From CAYLYM01 sp964387645 (GTDB lineage Bacteria; Calditrichota; Calditrichia; RBG-13-44-9): a DNA stretch of 40,409 nt. The position numbers were made by a program, and so were the translations under genes. The stretch is from positions 1 to 40,409 of the forward strand of contig CAYLYM010000020.1 in NCBI GenBank assembly GCA_964387645.1, written 5' to 3'. This document shows, piece by piece, positions 16,978-24,483 of the stretch (positions are counted from its first letter, which is position 1; each line of letters begins with the position of its first letter). The notes beneath the pieces were generated by a model, which was not told the DNA's origin, did no database searches, and worked only from the letters and a program-made list of their open reading frames with translations.

Positions 16978-17619
16978 TTATAGCTTTCTTGTACCCAACT
17001 CGAAACGAATCTCAAATGTTGAATGGTTTTTTTTAGACGCAATAGGTTCTGCGAAATGGATGAAACGATATTGTGGACGAATTGAAAAATAAAAATTATC
17101 ATTTGTAGAGAAATCAACACCTATACCAATAGCAAAATTTAATGTGAATCGATATTCATTATGCTGAGGTAAACTAGAAATATCTACACCTCCCAACTCT
17201 GCATAAGGATAATTTTCTTTTTTAGGAAAATTCATCCCAAATGTAAATCCTGCTAAGCCAATAATATATGGTCTAAAACTATCTTCAATGGAATCTGCAA
17301 AAAGACGCTTTTTTAATTCTAAATTGATCGGGATGATGAAAAGTCGATTGAGTTTATTAACTTCAAAGTAGTAATCAAAATAGGGATCATAGAATGAGTA
17401 TTCTTTATCGTCTCGCATCATGTAGAAATCGAAATCAACTCCAATATGAAAATAATTAGGAAGTGCAAATCGGTAAAATCCCCCAAAACCAAAACCAGAC
17501 ATGGCAACGGTAAAACCAGCACCATATTCATTTCCATGTGTTGGGGGGAGCTCCTGATATTGGGCTAAAATTGTAATTGGAATGAGAAAAAGGAAAACAG
17601 CCCCCAAAAGTTTTTGCAT
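16978..17619 (-). CDS. Outer-membrane beta-barrel protein
   Basis: This 213-residue protein has a signal peptide (MQKLLGAVFLFLIPITILAQ). Alternating hydrophobic and aromatic strands follow (GFTVAMSGFGFGGFYRFALP, HIGVDFDFYMM, FTLNFAIGIGVDFS, FYFSIRPQYRFIHF). It ends in a beta strand with RFELGTRKL. This fits the small OmpW/OMP_b-brl type barrels of eight or so strands. Ligand or function cannot be read from the sequence. A possible small gene follows at 16762-16959. Confidence 0.8.
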   Translation of the reverse strand: MQKLLGAVFLFLIPITILAQYQELPPTHGNEYGAGFTVAMSGFGFGGFYRFALPNYFHIGVDFDFYMMRDDKEYSFYDPYFDYYFEVNKLNRLFIIPINLELKKRLFADSIEDSFRPYIIGLAGFTFGMNFPKKENYPYAELGGVDISSLPQHNEYRFTLNFAIGIGVDFSTNDNFYFSIRPQYRFIHFAEPIASKKNHSTFEIRFELGTRKL

Positions 17620-17679
17620 ATGATCCTCAACTTAAAATTTTCTTACGCTTTTTTTCTTTTTTAACAACAATTGATTAAA

Positions 17680-17706
17680 AAAGCTCCCCAATTTTTGAGG
17701 AGCTTT
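17680..17706 (-). terminator. Terminator after ssb
   Basis: AAAGCTCC (17680-17687) pairs with GGAGCTTT (17699-17706), with an 11-base loop that contains CC and GA extensions. Read on the minus strand it follows the ssb stop by a few bases and is followed by a run of six T. The opposite side is also T-rich, so it may act in both directions. Confidence 0.8.
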
Positions 17707-17711
17707 GTTTT

Positions 17712-18146
17712 TTAAAACGGTAAATTTTCGTCCTGAGCTTGGTCGTAATTATTAGGTATTTCTATATCAGTATCTGGCGAAGCTTCTTCAGAAGATTCAA
17801 CTCGGTTCCCTAAAGTTTCAAGCATTTGAATTTCATTGGCAATAATATCTGTTGTAGTTCTTTGTATTCCATTTTGATCCTGCCATTGCCGATAATGTAA
17901 ACGTCCTTCTACATATACACGCATTCCTTTGTGAAGATATTGTTTAGCAAATTCGGCTAAACGCATCCAGGCGGTAATTCTATGCCATTCAGTTTCTTCT
18001 ACCATATTACCATCTTTGTCTTTATAAGACCTGTTAGTCGCTACACTAAAGTTTGCAACTGGATTACCACTGGGTGCATATCTAACTTCAGGTTCTGCGC
18101 CTAAACGGCCAATAAGAATAACTTTGTTAATAGTTCCCCTCGACAT
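17712..18146 (-). CDS. ssb: Single-stranded DNA-binding protein
   Basis: This 144-residue protein has the SSB OB-fold: GTINKVILIGRLGAEPEVRY, VANFSVATNRSYKD, EETEWHRITAWMRLAEFAKQ, KGMRVYVEGRLHYRQWQDQ and RTTTDIIANEIQML. A short acidic, flexible tail ends in DEDNLPF-like residues (AQDENLPF), the conserved tip that recruits repair and replication partners. It forms homotetramers that protect single-stranded DNA. It is preceded by GGAGG and followed directly by an intrinsic terminator. Confidence 0.96.
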   Translation of the reverse strand: MSRGTINKVILIGRLGAEPEVRYAPSGNPVANFSVATNRSYKDKDGNMVEETEWHRITAWMRLAEFAKQYLHKGMRVYVEGRLHYRQWQDQNGIQRTTTDIIANEIQMLETLGNRVESSEEASPDTDIEIPNNYDQAQDENLPF

Positions 18147-18262
18147 TGCTCCTCCAAGGTTTGATTTTAAAATTAACTATTTAAATGAGTTATGCTTTTG
18201 CTCAATTTTATAAATTTTCAAAGTTAAAAACAAGAAAATATTCATATATCATTTAATTTTAC

Positions 18263-19450
18263 CTATTGTTTCTTTTTTAACCATAATAAGGGATTTAATG
18301 GTTTATTGTTACCATAAATTTCAAAATGAAGTTTTACACCTTCTAATGAACCTGATTCTCCAACTGTTCCTATAACTGAACCACTCTCAATAAACTCATC
18401 CGGGTTGACAAAAACTTCTTCTAAATGTGCATAAACTGTGTAGTAACCATCATTGTGATCCACAATGACAGTATTACCAAATCCGCTCATATAAGTTACT
18501 AAACTGACTACTCCCGGAAAAACGCAATAAACCTCACTCCCGCGAGGGGCCCGAATATCTATTCCTGAGTTATTTAAAACTGTTTTCAGTTGGGGATTTT
18601 TATATCGACCAAATTTATGAAGAATTTCTCCATTAACAGGCCAGTTAATTTTACCCCTTTTTCTGGAAAAACTACCAGATAGTTTTTCCCATTTTACTTT
18701 AGTTTTCGTTTTTAATTTTCTGGTTGGACGGGCTTTCTCTAACCTAGCTATCAGGTCTAAAAGTTTTCTCTCGCTCTCCCTTTTCCTCTGAATAGATAAT
18801 TGGGTTAATTTATTGTTATTTTTGATCATATTCACAATTATTATCTTGGCATTTCGTTTTTCCTCCAAAACTAGTTTATCATGATTCGCTTCGGCTAAAA
18901 GCATGTTTAATGATTCAATTTCTTCCGAGAGTTTTAATTCTTTTTCATCCAGAGAAATTTTGGTTTGTTTCAATTGATTGTAAATATTTTTTTCTACCTT
19001 GCTGATGATCTGAAAATATCTGTGTCGAACAATCATGTCCAGGAGGTTAGAGGCCCCCAGTATCCAATTTAGTTCTCTTCCCCGTTGATATTTATAAGCA
19101 AAAATTATTTGTCGTTTAAATATTAGTTGTAAGCGATCTAATTTTTCTCTAAGAGTTTTTATTTGCGTTTTTAATTGCTTAATTGATTTTTCTTTTTTTT
19201 CAATTTCTTGGTGATAAATTCGAATTTTATTATTTATCAAGGTAATTTGGCGATCTAAATTTTCCATTTCTTCGGTTTCTTTTCTTAACTGTGATTGAGC
19301 AATACTTAGCTTTTCTTCCAATCTCTTAATTTCCTGTTGGATGGATTTTAAGCGCTTTTGAATATCTTCAATATCAGTGCTTGAAATCTGGGTCAATAAA
19401 GAAGTGTTTAAAATAAAAATGGCCAAAAAATATATTAATATTTTCCTCAT
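18263..19450 (-). CDS. EnvC-like coiled-coil LytM protein, degenerate active site
   Basis: From ATG 19450 (an upstream in-frame TTG at 19462 is possible) the product is 395 residues. A signal peptide (ILIYFLAIFILNTSLL) is followed by two long coiled-coil regions (about 25-120 and 150-240) and a C-terminal LytM/M23 domain (about 265-390). This is the architecture of EnvC, which sits in the periplasm and activates cell-wall amidases at division. The zinc site is incomplete. Asn 294 stands where active enzymes have the first His (NNSGID instead of HxGxD), and Lys 373 replaces the first His of HxH (VKLHFEI). So it is probably an activator and not a peptidase. It abuts the PorV-like gene upstream. 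Confidence 0.85.
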   Translation of the reverse strand: MRKILIYFLAIFILNTSLLTQISSTDIEDIQKRLKSIQQEIKRLEEKLSIAQSQLRKETEEMENLDRQITLINNKIRIYHQEIEKKEKSIKQLKTQIKTLREKLDRLQLIFKRQIIFAYKYQRGRELNWILGASNLLDMIVRHRYFQIISKVEKNIYNQLKQTKISLDEKELKLSEEIESLNMLLAEANHDKLVLEEKRNAKIIIVNMIKNNNKLTQLSIQRKRESERKLLDLIARLEKARPTRKLKTKTKVKWEKLSGSFSRKRGKINWPVNGEILHKFGRYKNPQLKTVLNNSGIDIRAPRGSEVYCVFPGVVSLVTYMSGFGNTVIVDHNDGYYTVYAHLEEVFVNPDEFIESGSVIGTVGESGSLEGVKLHFEIYGNNKPLNPLLWLKKKQ

Positions 19451-19458
19451 TAAAATTG

Positions 19459-20268
19459 TCAAGGTTTTTTGTTAAATGATATTCCCCAATAGTGTGTTCC
19501 ACCAAGTTCTATGTGATATTGAAACGAGTAGGTTACCAAGATGACAGATTTGTGTAATTGAATTCCAATTGAAGGTATTGCAGGATACGAATTGAATCCG
19601 CTTTGAATGGATAAGAAACGATTAGCTTCAAATTCGATACCCATAAGAAAATTTATAGGGAACCAGCGATCTTTCTGAAGCGCAAGATGAAATGTGAATT
19701 GGTCTTCAGGTTTCACAGAGATTCCCCACAGCGTTTGAATAGGAATTTCTTCCTTGTGGCCATTTAAATTCGGATGGTTAAAATTTTTGATTGAAAAACC
19801 GGTGTAAATAACTGGGCTTATTTCCCACTGAAATCCAATATCTGTCCCCAAAGTTGCTAAATCGGGATATCTTTCAATCCGTATTTTATACCAATGTAAG
19901 TTGATTCCTATAAATAGCTTATTCTGTAGAAATGTTCTGGAAAGGTTAAAAGATAGTCTATTTTCCTGATATAGGTTATTTCCAAAATTGGAAAAAGCGA
20001 TACCGGTTCCAAATTTCTTAATAGGTAAATTCATGATCAGGTTGGCATGATTCAGATCATCTAACCCGAAAGGCCGAGAATAGCTAAAACCCAAGGAAAA
20101 ATTTTGAGAAGTAGCTGAAGTGGCAGGATTGAGTAAAAATGCAGAAAAATAATTATTACCAGTTACCATGCTTCCTCCAAGACCACAAAGAAAGGCATTT
20201 GAATCAAAAGTTTCGAAAGCAGCGTATGCATAAAGAGAAAAAGATAATAAAATGACGAAAATTTTCAT
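19459..20268 (-). CDS. PorV/UPF0164-like outer-membrane beta-barrel protein
   Basis: This 269-residue protein has a signal peptide (MKIFVILLSFSLYAYA) and the N-terminal pattern GLGGSMVTGNNYFSAFLLNPA. That G...A...NPA element is typical of PorV/PorQ and UPF0164 FadL-like barrels. Repeated aromatic strands follow (NFSLGFSYSRPF, LSFNLSRTFL, IGINLHWYKI), with a terminal GTHYWGISFNKKP. In type IX secretion, PorV shuttles cargo, but many FCB bacteria have relatives with other roles and no other type IX genes are present here. It overlaps parA by 4 bases and is almost fused to the EnvC-like gene, suggesting one envelope/segregation unit. Confidence 0.7.
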   Translation of the reverse strand: MKIFVILLSFSLYAYAAFETFDSNAFLCGLGGSMVTGNNYFSAFLLNPATSATSQNFSLGFSYSRPFGLDDLNHANLIMNLPIKKFGTGIAFSNFGNNLYQENRLSFNLSRTFLQNKLFIGINLHWYKIRIERYPDLATLGTDIGFQWEISPVIYTGFSIKNFNHPNLNGHKEEIPIQTLWGISVKPEDQFTFHLALQKDRWFPINFLMGIEFEANRFLSIQSGFNSYPAIPSIGIQLHKSVILVTYSFQYHIELGGTHYWGISFNKKP

Positions 20269-21257
20269 TCCAAATTTTCCGATAATGAATGGATTCTGTA
20301 TGGAAAAAGTTTTTCCAGAAGTTTATTTCTCTCAACAATAAAAGCTTCCTGTAACACTTGATTTTCTGGATCTATATCCAGACGAGATCGATTGTATTGA
20401 GAAAGATTACGTTTAGTGAATATAATCAATTGTTTCTGTTCTTCGGGTGATAAGGATTCAAATTTTTGTTGATAAAATTTTCGTTTCTGAATGTTTTTAT
20501 GATGGTCACGGATAAATTCTTCAACGAAATTTTGATAGTCGAATGCACCAATTGAGAAGGGATCATATTCGAAAATAGTTTGGCCACAAGATGCTGCTTC
20601 TTTTAAAGTAACATTTGTACGAATATAATTTTTATATAATTTGTGTGGGAAATTCTTCTTAAGAATGCGATAAACTTCCTGGCTGTGTTTTGTGCGAAAA
20701 TCACACATTGTCATAATCACACCATTGAATTGCAAGGTATGATTTAGTTTTTGTTTAACCATTTGATAAGTTTCATAGAGCGGTTTAATAGCTTTCATCG
20801 GGAAAAACTCCGGAGCCACTACGAGGATAAATTCGGTAGAGGCTGCCAATGCATTTACAGAAAAAAGGCTAAGGGACGGAGGACAGTCGATCAGGACGAA
20901 ATCGTAATTTGCCTGAACTGGAGTCAGGATATCCCTTAACAAATATTCTCTAGAGAGGGAGTGGTATAATTGAAATTCTGCTCCTGCTGTTTCTAAGTTG
21001 TTAGGAAGAAGATGCAAGTTTTCACTTCTTCTTAACACGACCTCATTAAAGGATGCCTTTTGTTGAAACAAATGCAGAATTGTTTTTTCTAAAGATTCAT
21101 TATCATAACCCAGATGTTGGGTAAGATTTCCCTGAGCATCCATGTCCACACACAGAACACGGAAACCTTGCATGGACAAATAACCTGCAGTATTGGCTGT
21201 CGTTGTTGTTTTACCACATCCACCCTTTTGAATAATGAAAGAAACAATTTGAGCCAT
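20265..21257 (-). CDS. parA: ParA/Soj chromosome-partitioning ATPase
   Basis: The product has 330 residues from ATG 21257, which has AGAGG 9 bases upstream. A longer frame from 21314 adds 19 residues unlike the family. The deviant Walker A is KGGCGKTTTTANTAGYL with the signature lysine, followed by VLCVDMDAQGNLTQHLG and FVLIDCPPSLSLFSVNAL. It binds DNA as an ATP dimer and moves ParB-parS complexes. A C-terminal extension of about 60 residues past the usual Soj end is helical and charged. In most genomes parB follows at once; here the next genes are a barrel and an EnvC-like protein. parS-type sites lie 1.3-3.2 kb upstream. Confidence 0.92.
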   Translation of the reverse strand: MAQIVSFIIQKGGCGKTTTTANTAGYLSMQGFRVLCVDMDAQGNLTQHLGYDNESLEKTILHLFQQKASFNEVVLRRSENLHLLPNNLETAGAEFQLYHSLSREYLLRDILTPVQANYDFVLIDCPPSLSLFSVNALAASTEFILVVAPEFFPMKAIKPLYETYQMVKQKLNHTLQFNGVIMTMCDFRTKHSQEVYRILKKNFPHKLYKNYIRTNVTLKEAASCGQTIFEYDPFSIGAFDYQNFVEEFIRDHHKNIQKRKFYQQKFESLSPEEQKQLIIFTKRNLSQYNRSRLDIDPENQVLQEAFIVERNKLLEKLFPYRIHSLSENLE

Positions 21258-21770
21258 CACCAGAGCCTCTTTTTTCTTAGGTTCCGTTGTAGTAACTTCC
21301 AAATAATTTATCAATAGTTGTTAAAATTATGAAATTTACCTACGCGAAGAAATGGTTTTTTATGATTATTTATTTAGTAGTTCTGATTAAAGATCATCGA
21401 GTAATTATTACACAGTTCAAACGTTCAACTGAAGTTATATAGAATTATTTTATATGAAAGTTGGTATTTAACAAAGTTTGTGTTGTTTAAAGAATTCACC
21501 CACAGTATGAAATTTCGTTCATCCCAGGTTTATCTATTTCCTGTCAGTTCCCAAGGTAAACGTTTCTACTTTAATATTTCATTTCTGTCGAAAGAAAAAG
21601 ACTGATTAATCGCCTTTTTATCAATATTATATTTCATTATAAAACATTTCCTCTGGTTAGAGATAATGAAATGATTAGATTTAAACTCAATAAAAAGGCG
21701 ATTTTAGGGAAAAAATGTTATGAAAAACTTTTGCTATTAGAAAAAATGGTTTGCTCTGGAAAAATTAAAT
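21258..21770. other. AT-rich spacer upstream of parA with nested inverted repeat
   Basis: No gene is visible in this 513-base gap between rsmG and parA. It should hold the parA promoter. Its main structure is the nested inverted repeat at 21608-21703. I found no DnaA boxes of the TTATCCACA type. Confidence 0.5.
21608..21703. repeat. Nested two-tier inverted repeat
   Basis: Outer arms AATCGCCTTTTTAT (21608-21621) and ATAAAAAGGCGATT (21690-21703) are perfectly complementary over 14 bases. Inside them ATTTCATTAT (21631-21640) and ATAATGAAAT (21663-21672) form a second perfect 10-base pair. Together they give a 96-base cruciform or RNA hairpin with a 22-base apical loop. No transposase or target-site duplication is apparent. 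Confidence 0.7.
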
Positions 21771-22481
21771 TTAAAACTTATTTGTTGATGCATTATTTTC
21801 AGAAATATCGGATTCTCCTGTTCCAACACCTTTAGAAATTTTAAACAGAAGCAAGTGATTTAAACGTGTAGAATAACAAAAAAATTGAGTAGATGGTCGA
21901 AATATATGGTATTTAAAAGAAAATTTTAATGCGCAAGTTTTTAAATCCTGCAGATCTTCTTTTCCTTTCCATAAAAGTAAAAAACCACCAGGTTTCAGAA
22001 GGCAGTTGGTCAGACGCCACAAATTTTCAATTGAAGAAACGGCACGAGCGGTAACAATATTGAATTTTTCCTGCAGTTGATGGGGGTCGTGTTTAGTATC
22101 CAAACGATGATTCAAGACGATTACATTTTTCAAACCGAGCTGTTCTACAACTTTGCGTAAGAAAAGAGTTTTTTTTCGAATTGAATCCACCAGAACAACC
22201 TGTAGATCTGGGCGGATGATTTTTAAAGGAATGCCGGGCAGTCCAGCACCGCTTCCCAAATCAAGAAGGGCGGAGCTGGTGGGAAAGTCGACCATTTTCG
22301 GAGCGATTGTGCTGGGTAAAATATGATTTTCCCAGATACGATTTATGTCAACCCGCGAAATGAGGTTCATTCGTTTGTTAAAAAGCTTTAGTAAATCAAC
22401 GTACTCTTTCAGTTGACCAATTTGCTCAGGAGAGATTTCTGGAAAAAAGGTGTGAAAATAATTTTGGTAGTTAAAGCTCAT
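21771..22481 (-). CDS. rsmG: 16S rRNA (guanine527-N7)-methyltransferase
   Basis: This 236-residue RsmG/GidB methyltransferase has an N-terminal helical region (LKEYVDLLKLFNKRMNLISRVD) followed by the SAM-binding motif LLDLGSGAGLPGIPLKIIRP and VVLVDSIRKKTLFLRKVV. The conserved VTARAVSSIENLW and the LLLWKGKEDL strand complete the fold. It methylates G527 of 16S rRNA in the 530 loop. A tail of about 20 residues (VGTGESDISENNASTNKF) extends past the usual end. It follows mnmG by 92 bases, and that gap contains a parS site. Confidence 0.94.
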   Translation of the reverse strand: MSFNYQNYFHTFFPEISPEQIGQLKEYVDLLKLFNKRMNLISRVDINRIWENHILPSTIAPKMVDFPTSSALLDLGSGAGLPGIPLKIIRPDLQVVLVDSIRKKTLFLRKVVEQLGLKNVIVLNHRLDTKHDPHQLQEKFNIVTARAVSSIENLWRLTNCLLKPGGFLLLWKGKEDLQDLKTCALKFSFKYHIFRPSTQFFCYSTRLNHLLLFKISKGVGTGESDISENNASTNKF

Positions 22482-22526
22482 TTTTAAGAAATTCAGATTT
22501 ATTTGATCATAAAAAAGCCTTGAAAA

Positions 22527-22542
22527 TGTTTCACGTGAAACG
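22527..22542. other. parS site between mnmG and rsmG
   Basis: TGTTTCACGTGAAACG matches the bacterial parS consensus TGTTNCACGTGAAACA at all positions but the last. parS is the ParB loading site near the origin. It lies in the non-coding gap between the mnmG stop and the rsmG start. Confidence 0.85.
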
Positions 22543-22573
22543 TATTGTTGGGAGTCGAGTGAAAATTTAAGGA

Positions 22574-24454
22574 TTATGTTTCACATGAAACGTTGGTTTT
22601 GACCATTCTTTCCAGGTAGATCATCAGCACACTGATATCACTATGGCGGACACCAGAAATACGTGCAGCCTGCCCTAAAGAAGAAGGGCGAATTTGCGTT
22701 AATTTTTCCCGACTTTCGTTAGAAAGTGAGGGAATTGATGCGTAATCGAAATCTTCTGGAATTTTTCGATTCTCCATTTTTTTGAATTTCTCCACTAATT
22801 CTTCCTGCCGTTTTATGTAACCTTCGTATTTGGTGATGAATTCGACATGAATAATCTCTTCTTCAGAGTAGCCATTTTTGATATCAACCAATTTCAACAT
22901 CTCTTTTAAATTCACCTCTGGACGCTTTATTAGTTGCTTTAAGGGCGTGTTTTGATAGATGGGAGAGGAATTAATACTGGCTGCATACTGATTAAAATTT
23001 TCAGCAGGTATAGAAATGCTTTGTATGATTTTTTGAAGCTGCTTAATGTTTTCCCGTTTTCGCACCATTTTTTCATATACTGGTTCGGGTAAAAGACCTA
23101 TTCGGTAACCAGTTTCCATCAAACGCAAATCGGCATTATCATGTCGTAGGAGTAAGCGAAATTCTGCTCTGGAAGTAAACATGCGGTAAGGTTCGAGAAT
23201 TGTTTTGTTGATAAGATCGTCGATAAGAACTCCAATATAAGCCTGAGAACGATCAAGAATTAAAGGGGGTTCTCCTTTTATTTTTAGAACGGCGTTAATA
23301 CCGGCAATCAAACCCTGGGCAGCCGCCTCTTCATACCCGGATGTTCCATTTATCTGTCCAGCAAAATACAATCCCTCGATTGCTTTGGTTTCCAGGGTAT
23401 GATTGATTTGGTAAGATGGGAAGAAATCGTATTCTATTGCATAACCTAACCGAATCACATGAGCTTTTTCTAAACCTGGCACGGTTCTCAGTGCTTTTAA
23501 TTGCACATCTTCCGGCAAACTTGTAGAAAAGCCATTCACATACACTTCTGGATTTTCAAATCCCTCGGGTTCTAAAAAAAGTTGATGTCTTGGTTTATCC
23601 GTAAAGCGCATTACTTTGTCTTCGATAGAGGGACAATACCGTGGGCCAATCCCTTGAATGATTCCAGTGTATAAAGGAGATCGATCCAGGCCAGTTTTCA
23701 GAGTTTCATGTGTTTGATGATTGGTGTAAGTAATATAACAGTTCAATTGTTTACGATTAATTGATGGAGTTTGAAATGAAAATGGTGTGGGAGGATGATC
23801 GGGTTCTTGTATTTCCAGTTTTGAGTAATCTATTGAGTCTTTGTGCACTCGAGGTGGAGTGCCAGTTTTTAATCGTCCGGATTGAAAACCCAAGCTCACC
23901 AGAGTTTCGGTTAAGCCATGTACTGAAGGTTCTCCAGCCCTCCCACTGAAAAAGGAGTTTAAACCGATATATATTTTTCCATTTAGAAAAGTGCCACATG
24001 TTAAAATAAGGGCACGGCAAGGAATCAAAGAACCATCATCCAAGATTGCACCCGCTATCTTGTTTTTTTCAACTTTTATACTATTTACGGCACCTTGAAT
24101 AACATCCAGATTTTCCTGGGATAGTACAGCTTTTTGGGCAGCGCGGGAATAGTTCAATCGATCCGCCTGGGCCCTGGGTGACCACACAGCTGGCCCCTTC
24201 GATCTGTTTAATATTTTAAAATGAATTCCAGTTTGATCGATGAGTTTGGCCATTTCGCCGCCCAGTGCGTCAATTTCCCGTACTAGATGTCCTTTGGCTA
24301 ATCCACCTATGGCCGGGTTGCAAGACATTTTGCCTATAGTATCTATTCGTATAGTGATCAGAGCGGTATTTAAACCCAAGCGGGCAGCCGCAAGAGCTGC
24401 TTCGATTCCAGCATGACCGCCACCTGCTACAACAATATCATATCGATCTTTCAA
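22574..24454 (-). CDS. mnmG: tRNA uridine-5-carboxymethylaminomethyl modification enzyme MnmG
   Basis: MnmG (GidA) works with MnmE to install the (carboxymethyl)aminomethyl group on wobble U34 of tRNAs. The FAD-binding motif DIVVAGGGHAGIEAALAAARLG lies at the N-terminus, and MSCNPAIGGLAKGHLVREID, RLKTGTPPRV and GQINGTSGYEEAAAQGL follow. The C-terminal helical domain that binds MnmE ends in RISGVRHSDISVLMIYLER. I prefer TTG 24454 as start: it gives 626 residues, normal for the family, and GAGGGA lies 7 bases upstream. An upstream TTG at 24499 overlaps mnmE and would place 15 atypical residues in front, encoded partly by the parS site at 24467-24482. Confidence 0.95.
   Translation of the reverse strand: MKDRYDIVVAGGGHAGIEAALAAARLGLNTALITIRIDTIGKMSCNPAIGGLAKGHLVREIDALGGEMAKLIDQTGIHFKILNRSKGPAVWSPRAQADRLNYSRAAQKAVLSQENLDVIQGAVNSIKVEKNKIAGAILDDGSLIPCRALILTCGTFLNGKIYIGLNSFFSGRAGEPSVHGLTETLVSLGFQSGRLKTGTPPRVHKDSIDYSKLEIQEPDHPPTPFSFQTPSINRKQLNCYITYTNHQTHETLKTGLDRSPLYTGIIQGIGPRYCPSIEDKVMRFTDKPRHQLFLEPEGFENPEVYVNGFSTSLPEDVQLKALRTVPGLEKAHVIRLGYAIEYDFFPSYQINHTLETKAIEGLYFAGQINGTSGYEEAAAQGLIAGINAVLKIKGEPPLILDRSQAYIGVLIDDLINKTILEPYRMFTSRAEFRLLLRHDNADLRLMETGYRIGLLPEPVYEKMVRKRENIKQLQKIIQSISIPAENFNQYAASINSSPIYQNTPLKQLIKRPEVNLKEMLKLVDIKNGYSEEEIIHVEFITKYEGYIKRQEELVEKFKKMENRKIPEDFDYASIPSLSNESREKLTQIRPSSLGQAARISGVRHSDISVLMIYLERMVKTNVSCET
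22577..22592. other. parS-like site within the end of mnmG
   Basis: TGTTTCACATGAAACG is the same palindrome with one central change (CACATG for CACGTG). It lies inside the last codons of mnmG, so the C-terminal residues VSCET are partly dictated by it. It is 50 bases from the site at 22527. Confidence 0.65.
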
Positions 24455-24466
24455 TTTATTCCCTCG

Positions 24467-24482
24467 TGTTTCACGTGAAACA
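24467..24482. other. Perfect parS site between mnmE and mnmG
   Basis: TGTTTCACGTGAAACA is an exact match to the 16-bp bacterial parS palindrome. It lies between the mnmE stop (24484-24486) and the preferred mnmG start (24454), so it need not be coding. Confidence 0.93.
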
Positions 24483-24483
24483 T

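Noticed and set aside
21608..21703. Miniature transposable element
   Set aside because: Inverted arms are present, but I saw no target-site duplication and no second copy in the window, so it is listed as a nested inverted repeat only.
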